From an uncultured Holdemanella sp. (GTDB lineage Bacteria > Bacillota_I > Bacilli_A > Erysipelotrichales > Erysipelotrichaceae), in the NCBI RefSeq assembly GCF_934772795.1, contig NZ_CAKVMR010000059.1:1-13283 (forward strand): a DNA stretch of 13,283 nt. Reading direction: 5' to 3'. Shown piece by piece: positions 8,111-13,283 of the stretch; the first letter of the stretch is position 1; every line of letters begins with the position of its first letter. The position numbers and the translations under genes were made by a program. The notes below the pieces were generated by a model. That model was given only the letters and a program-made list of their open reading frames with translations. It did no database searches and was not told where the DNA came from.

Positions 8111-8771
8111 AATACGTATTATTCTTTTCATATTGATTTTCAAAGGCATTCTTAAAAGTAGAGATGCCTTTTTTAGTATCATAAATCGATGCCAATAAAC
8201 GCACAACATCATCCGTACTCATCTTTGATGTATTGATCATCAGTGTATAGTTGCGTGGATTCCCCCACTTTTGATTGGTATAAAATTCATAAAATCTTGA
8301 TCTCTGTGTATCTTTTTCCTGCAAGATTTTTTTAGCCTGTTTAGCTGGCACTTGGTATTCTTCAATTGACCATTTGATGCGTTCTTCTACATCGCTGTAA
8401 CAGAATACAGAAATCACATCCGGATTATCTTTTAAAATATAATCGGCGCATCTTCCTACAATAACGGCATCTTCTCTTTGGGAAATTTTTTGAATAATGT
8501 CGCTAGCCATATCGTAGATTTGTGTATTCACACTTAATTCTGTAATGTTTCTAAGCCCTAAAAGCCCCCTTGATTCAATTGTAAATAAACCATTCTCATC
8601 TTGTTCTTGATCTTTAAAGAAGTCCGCGCAAATACCCATATTCACGGCAATCTTTTCTAAGATTTGTTTATTATAATAACTAATATCTAAATATTCAGCT
8701 AACTTACGAGCAATTTCTCTTCCATTGGATCCAAACTGCCTCGATATCGTTATGATCACATTCTTTTCCAT
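8109..8771 (-). CDS. Cytidylate kinase-like family protein (Cytidylate_kin2)
   Basis: The 220-residue product has the form of the AAA_26/Cytidylate_kin2 group (PF13189), a P-loop family related to CMP kinase. Its P-loop region is I9-SRQFGSNGREI-20, with G14, G17 and R18. The usual GxGK[ST] lysine of true Cmk is absent. That is typical of this group, which carries the (S)REFGSGGREI form. VGRCADYIL (105-113) and the arginine-rich lid region with R157, R159 and Y161 (near 154-169) also fit. Length is normal. Whether these proteins phosphorylate CMP is not established for most members, so I would not call it cmk. GAGGGA lies 6 bases before the ATG. It diverges from the HAD gene and converges on the permease gene. 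Confidence 0.85.
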   Translation of the reverse strand: MEKNVIITISRQFGSNGREIARKLAEYLDISYYNKQILEKIAVNMGICADFFKDQEQDENGLFTIESRGLLGLRNITELSVNTQIYDMASDIIQKISQREDAVIVGRCADYILKDNPDVISVFCYSDVEERIKWSIEEYQVPAKQAKKILQEKDTQRSRFYEFYTNQKWGNPRNYTLMINTSKMSTDDVVRLLASIYDTKKGISTFKNAFENQYEKNNTY

Positions 8772-8788
8772 GCCAAGTCCCTCTTTTT

Positions 8789-8816
8789 CTTATATCATAC
8801 AATAATATGATAGAAT
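8789..8816. promoter_or_regulatory. Divergent extended -10 promoters
   Basis: On the plus strand, TGATAGAAT (8808-8816) is an extended -10 for the HAD gene. On the minus strand, TGATATAAG (8789-8797 in plus coordinates) is the equivalent for the kinase-like gene. Together they create a perfect 7-bp inverted repeat, TATCATA/TATGATA (8793-8799 and 8806-8812). Both -35 regions are weak, as expected for extended -10 promoters. Confidence 0.45.
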
Positions 8817-8835
8817 AGTGTAGTGGAGGAAGGTT

Positions 8836-9618
8836 ATGAAAAAAATTATTTTTTTAGATTTAGACGGAACTCTATGGACATTCGAAAAGATTCCTAGTTC
8901 TGCATTAGAAGCGCTTGAACTCGCAAGAAAAAACGGGCATAAAATATATATAAACACGGGAAGAACGCGTTGTGAAGTGCCTCAATTCTTATTAGATATG
9001 AATTTAGATGGCTATTGTTTTGGGGCTGGAAGCGAAATTGTGATCAATAATAAACAAGTTCTTTTTAAACCACTTGAAAAAAGAGATACACAATTTATTC
9101 AGCACATTGCCAAAGATTCAGGCTTTTCTTTAGAAGGAAGCAAGATGACATTTACCAATGAAAAAAACAGAGAAAGAATGCTGCAATTTAATACAGATAA
9201 CCGTATGGGAAATCGTTTCTTATCTTTCCCGGATATTTCAACACTTACCGATTCAGATTATGAACAAGTTATGAAAGTCAGCATTCATTTTGATTCACTT
9301 GCTCAACGAGAAGAAATCTTAAATCAAATCCCAGAACATTTAACTTTCACAAATTTCTTGCATCTAGGTGGTGAAATCACACACACAGAATATAATAAGG
9401 CTACAGCTATTCAATTTGTCAAAGACTACTACAACGAAGAATATGAAACAGTTGCGATTGGTGATTCTGAAAATGATTTGCCGATGTTAGAATATGCCGA
9501 TATTTCTATTGTGATGGGAAATGGTGTCAAAGAAGTAAAAGAAAAAGCCGACTATGTCACAGATAGAATTGACAATGACGGCTTATACAAAGCTTTTAAA
9601 TATTTAAAGCTATTTTAG
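8836..9618 (+). CDS. Cof-type HAD-IIB family phosphatase
   Basis: The 260-residue product is a cytosolic haloacid-dehalogenase-superfamily hydrolase of the Cof/IIB type, a group that removes phosphate from sugar phosphates, flavin precursors or other small molecules. Motif I is at residues 8-12 (DLDGT, nucleophile D8 and acid/base D10). Motif II is the threonine of NTGRTR near 39-44. Motif III is K188 (NKATA), and motif IV is GDSENDLPML with D210 and D214. The insertion between motifs II and III is the C2-type cap. Length is typical. The substrate cannot be told. GGAGG lies 6 bases before the ATG. It is a single-gene unit with its own promoter candidate and its own terminator. Confidence 0.9.
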   Translation: MKKIIFLDLDGTLWTFEKIPSSALEALELARKNGHKIYINTGRTRCEVPQFLLDMNLDGYCFGAGSEIVINNKQVLFKPLEKRDTQFIQHIAKDSGFSLEGSKMTFTNEKNRERMLQFNTDNRMGNRFLSFPDISTLTDSDYEQVMKVSIHFDSLAQREEILNQIPEHLTFTNFLHLGGEITHTEYNKATAIQFVKDYYNEEYETVAIGDSENDLPMLEYADISIVMGNGVKEVKEKADYVTDRIDNDGLYKAFKYLKLF

Positions 9619-9640
9619 AATCAGAAATGATTCTTTTTTT
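9617..9640 (+). terminator. Intrinsic terminator of the HAD gene
   Basis: AGAATCA (9617-9623) pairs with TGATTCT (9628-9634) around a GAAA tetraloop and runs into a T-run ending at 9640. The stem begins inside the stop codon of the HAD gene. In the other direction the U-tract is poor, so it mainly serves the plus strand. Confidence 0.85.
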
Positions 9641-9950
9641 ATTGTTGTTGTTGTTCTTTCATTACATCAGCGTATTTTCTACGACCTGGATGTAAGTTAT
9701 CAACATAGTAACGAACTGTTAAAGTTCCAGCAACCTTAGTACGGATCTTAGGCTCTACGATAAAGCCATCCCCTTCTAACATTGCATCTAACATTGCTTT
9801 ACAGCAACTAGCTAAATTTTTTGCCCCTGGTTCACATTCATTCATAAACTCTTTGGCATTCACTTCGATGTATAACCACATTTTATCATGAGCTTCTTGT
9901 TTCATTTCCTGTAAACGAGCAGCATACTGTTCTTGAGTCCATTTTTCCAT
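9639..9950 (-). CDS. Small conserved-looking hypothetical protein, 103 residues
   Basis: I do not recognise this family. The product is soluble, with no signal peptide or membrane segment. It begins with a charged helical region (MEKWTQEQYAARLQEMKQE) and continues with WLYIEVNAKEFMNECEPGAK. It then has a CC pair (ASCCKAMLDAML), a lysine/arginine-rich stretch and a likely beta segment (TLTVRYYVDNL), ending in four glutamines encoded by a CAA run. The ATG at 9950 is preferred because AAGGA (9961-9965) is 10 bases upstream. An in-frame GTG at 9956 would give two more residues, but it lies only 4 bases from that site. It has a promoter candidate of its own and follows the AEC gene by about 90 bases with no clear terminator, so it could also be co-transcribed. 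Confidence 0.8.
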   Translation of the reverse strand: MEKWTQEQYAARLQEMKQEAHDKMWLYIEVNAKEFMNECEPGAKNLASCCKAMLDAMLEGDGFIVEPKIRTKVAGTLTVRYYVDNLHPGRRKYADVMKEQQQQ

Positions 9951-9977
9951 AATCACGACATCCTTTCTTATATCCTA

Positions 9978-10006
9978 ATCATACATCATTCTAACCAATA
10001 ACTCAA
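9978..10006 (-). promoter_or_regulatory. Candidate promoter of the 103-residue gene
   Basis: On the minus strand, TTGAGT (10001-10006) and TATGAT (9978-9983) are 17 bases apart, close to sigma-A consensus. The leader would be about 21 bases and carry the AAGGA site. Confidence 0.55.
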
Positions 10007-10044
10007 ACTTTGGCCTTTATTTATAGGTACATTTGTCACATTTT

Positions 10045-10947
10045 TTACAAACTGTGCAAAATAAACACAATTGGAATCGTTACCACACACGCAACACTTG
10101 TTAAGAATATGGCCTTACTGGCAAGCGTTGCATCCTCACCATACATAAATGCATAGACACTTGAATTACTTGCCACCGGCATACACATAATCAGAATAAG
10201 TGTATTTTCAATCAATGGATCAACATGAAATATAGAAAGAGTAAACATATAGAACAATGGCAATAGAATCATTTTAAATATTGTAAATCCCCATAACTTT
10301 ATATCCAACAATTCCTTAACATCCATTTTGACTAAACCAGCACCAATTACCATCATAGATAATGGTGTTGTCACATTACCTATATATGAACATGTCTGTG
10401 CTAAAATATATGGAAGTTTAATATTAAAGATACAAAGGACAAGCGCAATAATGGAAGCAATCATCGGACCATTCATAAATTTCTTAAATGAAAAACCTCC
10501 CTTACGAAATAAACTCTCTCCATATCCATACATCAAACAGTTTAGTGGCAATAAAAATAGTGCTCCATAAAGCATGGCTTGATCGCCTAATATAGCTTGA
10601 ATAGCGGGTAATCCCATAAAGCCTGCATTGGTAAATAGAATCATAAATTGCCAAAGGGCTTTATTTTCTTTAATACGCAAAACTTCAACAATAATTTTTG
10701 ATACAACGCCTGTAAAAATCACAAATATTGCGAAAATAACAAGTACATTGAACAGTTCATTTCCTGTAAATGGTGATTCATTTTTCACTGAACTTATAAT
10801 CAAGCCTGGAATGCCAATTCTTAATAAAATATTGGATGCATATACATTTACTTCATCATTAAAGATATTCTTTTTAGCTCCTACAAATCCAACAATCATA
10901 ATAAACAACAGAATTGTCATTTGTGTAACAATCGTAGTAATATTCAT
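10045..10947 (-). CDS. AEC (auxin efflux carrier) family transporter
   Basis: The 300-residue product is an integral membrane carrier with about ten hydrophobic segments, roughly at 6-23, 36-53, 65-89, 98-118, 124-144, 160-175, 190-207, 219-240, 247-266 and 277-298. The signature TNAGFMGLPAI at 106-116, the IGAGLVKM segment near 201-208, and the MPVASNSSVYA segment near 256-266 are typical of the family. Bacterial members include malate and other carboxylate or amino-acid carriers, but the substrate here is unknown. Length is normal. AGAGGA lies about 6 bases before the ATG. The gene follows tex in the same direction and has a strong promoter of its own. Confidence 0.9.
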   Translation of the reverse strand: MNITTIVTQMTILLFIMIVGFVGAKKNIFNDEVNVYASNILLRIGIPGLIISSVKNESPFTGNELFNVLVIFAIFVIFTGVVSKIIVEVLRIKENKALWQFMILFTNAGFMGLPAIQAILGDQAMLYGALFLLPLNCLMYGYGESLFRKGGFSFKKFMNGPMIASIIALVLCIFNIKLPYILAQTCSYIGNVTTPLSMMVIGAGLVKMDVKELLDIKLWGFTIFKMILLPLFYMFTLSIFHVDPLIENTLILIMCMPVASNSSVYAFMYGEDATLASKAIFLTSVACVVTIPIVFILHSL

Positions 10948-10968
10948 AAAAATCCTCTTCCCTTAAAT

Positions 10969-10993
10969 GAAAAGGACAACATTAAGTTGTCCT
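10969..10993 (-). terminator. Hairpin between tex and the AEC gene: tex terminator and/or AEC leader stem
   Basis: AGGACAAC (10973-10980 in plus coordinates) and GTTGTCCT (10986-10993) form a perfect 8-bp stem with a 5-base loop. On the minus strand it is followed by TTTTCATTT, so it resembles an intrinsic terminator for tex. It also lies within the AEC leader, only about 6 bases after the predicted AEC start site. Confidence 0.65.
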
Positions 10994-11005
10994 ACTTTAG
11001 TCTAG

Positions 11006-11034
11006 ATATTAAACCTCTATTTGTTGATTGTCAA
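11006..11034 (-). promoter_or_regulatory. Strong candidate promoter of the AEC gene, overlapping the tex stop codon
   Basis: On the minus strand, a perfect -35 box TTGACA (11029-11034) is 17 bases from TAATAT (11006-11011). The -35 box contains the TGA stop of tex (11031-11033). Start would be near 10999, giving a leader of about 52 bases that begins close to the hairpin. Confidence 0.65.
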
Positions 11035-13178
11035 TTTGGATTGACCATCGTTAACTGCACCTTTTGTTTCTCCTGATCAATATTATATACCCATACCGTA
11101 ACAATATCTCCTACAGATACCACATCACTTGGATGTTTTACTCGGTTTGTGCTCATCTTTGAAATATGAACTAAACCATCTTCGTGTAATCCGATATCGA
11201 CAAAGGCTCCAAAGTCAACAACATTACGAACCGTACCTTCAAGCTTATCATTAATATGTAGATCTTCGATTTCCAATACATCTTTTCTTAATAAAGGCGC
11301 ATCGTATTTATCTCGATAATCTCTAAGTGGCATACAAATCGCATCTAAGATATCTTTTAATGTATATTCATCCAATCCTGTATCTGCCATTAATTGTTTT
11401 GTATCACAATCTGAAATTACATCTTTAGCTTTTTGTGTTCCCAAATCTGAAGTATCCAGACCTAATTCCTTCAACAATACTTTTGTTGCCTTATATGACT
11501 CAGGGTGAATGCTTGTACGATCCAATGGTTCTTTTCCATCTTCAATACGCAAGAATCCCGCTGCTTGTTCAAAGGCTTTTGGACCAATCTTAGGAATCTT
11601 CTTGATTTGTGTACGCGATTCGATTTTTCCATTCTCTTCACGATAAGAAACAATGCTTGTAGCACTCGCATTATTTAATCCCGCTACATTTTTCAATAAT
11701 GAAACACTGGCTGTATTGATATTTACACCCACTCGGTTAACTGCTTTTTCAACTACGAAATCCAAACGTTCTTTTAATCTTGCGGTTGGTAAATCATGTT
11801 GATATTGTCCAACACCAATTGATTGAGGATCGATTTTGATTAACTCTGAAAGTGGATCCATCAATCTTCTCGCAATAGAAATGGCGCTTCTTTGTTCAAC
11901 ATGTAAGTCTGGGAATTCTTCAATAGCTAATTTAGAAGCACTATATACACTGGCTCCTGCTTCAGAAACAATGGTATAGGATACTGGTAAATTAAATTTC
12001 TTGATTGTATTGGCCACAAAAGCTTCACTTTCTCGACTTGCCGTACCATTACCAATCGCAATTAAATTCACATGATATTCTTTGCATAATTGAACTAATT
12101 TTTGTTCAGACTCTCTTACTTTCGCATTTGGCTGATGTGGATAAATCACATCAACTGTTAATTTTTTACCAGATGCATCTATAACAGCCAACTTACATCC
12201 AGTTCTAAAGGCTGGGTCAAAGCCTAAAATCACTTTATCTTTCATAGGTGGTTGAAGTAAAAGTTTTTCTAAGTTCATAGAGAATATGTCAATACTTGAT
12301 TCATGTGCCTTTTCACTTAAAGCTGAACGAACCATTCTTTCAATGGAAGGATAGGCTAATCTTTTTAAACCATCTAAAATGGCAGTACGAACATATTCAC
12401 TTGTACCACTGTTATTAAAGCGAATAAATCTTCGACATACCCAGTTTTCAATATATTCTTCATTAAAAGAAATCGATACATTTAATACTTTTTCTTTTTC
12501 CCCACGATCAATAGCCATAACGCGATGCGGTGCTAATGTATTTACTCTTTCTGAATAATCATAATACATCTTGTATACTTTATGATCATCTTCATGATCT
12601 TTCTTTTCAGTTGTGACAATACGACCAAAATTTGTCATTGAATCCAATATTTTATTACGCACATCCACATCATCACTTACTTTTTCAGCAATGATATCAC
12701 AAGCTCCTTGAATAGCTGCTTCACGATCTTTTACGTTTTCATTGATGTAGGCATCTAATTCTGTTTCTTTAAAATAACGTGGAAAAGACATAAACGTATC
12801 GGCTAATGGCTGTAGGCCATTGGTAATCGCAACACTGGCACGTGTCTTTTTCTTTTGTTTGTAAGGACGATAAATGTCTTCTACTTGTGACAACTTTGTG
12901 CATGCGTTGACATTCTTAATGATTTCATCATCCAATTTACCTAATGTTTCAATACGAGCCAAGACTTCTTCTTTACGCTTAGCTAAATTTACTTGATATG
13001 CATAATTTTCTTGAATGACACGAATTTGTTCTTCGTCCAAACCTTTTGTACGTTCTTTACGATAACGTGCAATAAAAGGAACGGTAGCTCCTTCTTCTAA
13101 TAATTCCAATGTATTCTTAACTTGTGAAATCGCAATATTCAGTTCTTTCGCAATTAAGGAAATTATATTTTCATCCAT
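11031..13178 (-). CDS. tex: Tex family RNA-binding transcription accessory protein
   Basis: The 715-residue cytosolic protein is of normal length for Tex, an S1-domain nucleic-acid-binding protein linked to transcription, RNA turnover and stress survival. The N-terminal Tex domain includes ATVPFIARYRKERTKGLDEE at 31-50. A YqgF-like RNase H fold starts near 315, with GFDPAFRTG at 319-327 and D321. A helix-hairpin-helix region spans about 478-550 (VNINTAS, then KIPKIGPKAFEQAAGF). A C-terminal S1 domain covers about 637-712 (LEGTVRNVVDFGAFVDIGLHEDGLVH pattern, no more than its core G-x-V...FGAFVD quoted as key). GAGGT lies 10 bases before the ATG, a slightly long spacing. The leader of about 100 bases carries the three-way-junction element. 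Confidence 0.95.
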   Translation of the reverse strand: MDENIISLIAKELNIAISQVKNTLELLEEGATVPFIARYRKERTKGLDEEQIRVIQENYAYQVNLAKRKEEVLARIETLGKLDDEIIKNVNACTKLSQVEDIYRPYKQKKKTRASVAITNGLQPLADTFMSFPRYFKETELDAYINENVKDREAAIQGACDIIAEKVSDDVDVRNKILDSMTNFGRIVTTEKKDHEDDHKVYKMYYDYSERVNTLAPHRVMAIDRGEKEKVLNVSISFNEEYIENWVCRRFIRFNNSGTSEYVRTAILDGLKRLAYPSIERMVRSALSEKAHESSIDIFSMNLEKLLLQPPMKDKVILGFDPAFRTGCKLAVIDASGKKLTVDVIYPHQPNAKVRESEQKLVQLCKEYHVNLIAIGNGTASRESEAFVANTIKKFNLPVSYTIVSEAGASVYSASKLAIEEFPDLHVEQRSAISIARRLMDPLSELIKIDPQSIGVGQYQHDLPTARLKERLDFVVEKAVNRVGVNINTASVSLLKNVAGLNNASATSIVSYREENGKIESRTQIKKIPKIGPKAFEQAAGFLRIEDGKEPLDRTSIHPESYKATKVLLKELGLDTSDLGTQKAKDVISDCDTKQLMADTGLDEYTLKDILDAICMPLRDYRDKYDAPLLRKDVLEIEDLHINDKLEGTVRNVVDFGAFVDIGLHEDGLVHISKMSTNRVKHPSDVVSVGDIVTVWVYNIDQEKQKVQLTMVNPN

Positions 13179-13210
13179 AAGTTTATTTACCTCATTTCAA
13201 CTCTATTATT

Positions 13211-13259
13211 GAACTAACACACTCTTACGAGTGTGGGCTTTTTTTATAAAGCCTAGTTC
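13211..13259. other. Compact three-way-junction element in the tex leader
   Basis: All 19 possible pairs are perfect. The closing stem is GAACTA (13211-13216) with TAGTTC (13254-13259). The first hairpin is CACACTC (13218-13224) with GAGTGTG (13229-13235) and loop TTAC. The second is GGCTTT (13236-13241) with AAAGCC (13248-13253) and a 6-base loop. Only A13217 is unpaired at the junction. On the plus strand the first hairpin is followed by GG-C and seven T, so it may act as a plus-strand terminator. On the minus strand there is no U-tract. A weak tex -10 candidate, TATGAT, lies at 13278-13283, which would put the element in the tex 5' leader. It may be a regulatory RNA structure, a repeated intergenic element or a remnant terminator. 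Confidence 0.45.
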
Positions 13260-13283
13260 TCTCCTGATTTATATTTTATCATA

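Noticed and set aside
9641..9655. The CAA/TTG repeat as a CRISPR-like or regulatory repeat
   Set aside because: It is a simple run of glutamine codons at the end of the 103-residue gene, without spacers.

Overview
The window is compact, AT-rich chromosomal DNA from a low-GC Gram-positive bacterium (Bacillota). This is inferred from strong purine-rich ribosome binding sites, consensus-like sigma-A promoters, intrinsic terminators, and an AddB/AddA pair in place of RecBCD. The mix of AddAB, an AzgA-type purine permease, a cytidylate-kinase-like protein, an AEC carrier and Tex would suit an Erysipelotrichia-like or clostridial genome, but I cannot fix the genus. Nine protein genes fill almost the whole window, and no gene-free stretch exceeds about 110 bases. 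I see no tRNA, rRNA, CRISPR array, insertion sequence or phage gene.

Left part (1-6695). A minus-strand AAA-type ATPase gene (55-933) appears to lack its C-terminal domain and ends inside a long terminator-like hairpin at the window edge. It diverges from the addB-addA operon (1036-6695), which encodes the two subunits of the helicase-nuclease that processes double-strand breaks for RecA. The shared 102-bp intergenic region holds two overlapping divergent promoters and three copies of the 10-mer TTATTAACTC, two direct and one inverted, placed like an operator.

Middle part (6696-9641). An NCS2/AzgA-type purine permease follows addA with no terminator between them. It converges on a cytidylate-kinase-like gene, and the two share a bidirectional terminator. 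That kinase-like gene diverges from a Cof-type HAD phosphatase gene across a 64-bp region with symmetric extended -10 elements. The HAD gene converges on a small unrecognised gene for 103 residues.

Right part (9639-13283, minus strand). Reading right to left, the order is tex, an AEC-family carrier, then the 103-residue gene. The AEC promoter has its -35 box on the tex stop codon, and the leader begins almost directly with a perfect hairpin that also looks like the tex terminator. Upstream of tex lies a 49-bp element that can fold into a perfect three-way junction.

Most of the coding content is ordinary housekeeping. I found no convincing new multi-gene system. The observations most worth a second look are non-coding: the three-copy repeat between the ATPase and addB, the three-way-junction element before tex, and the tex/AEC junction.
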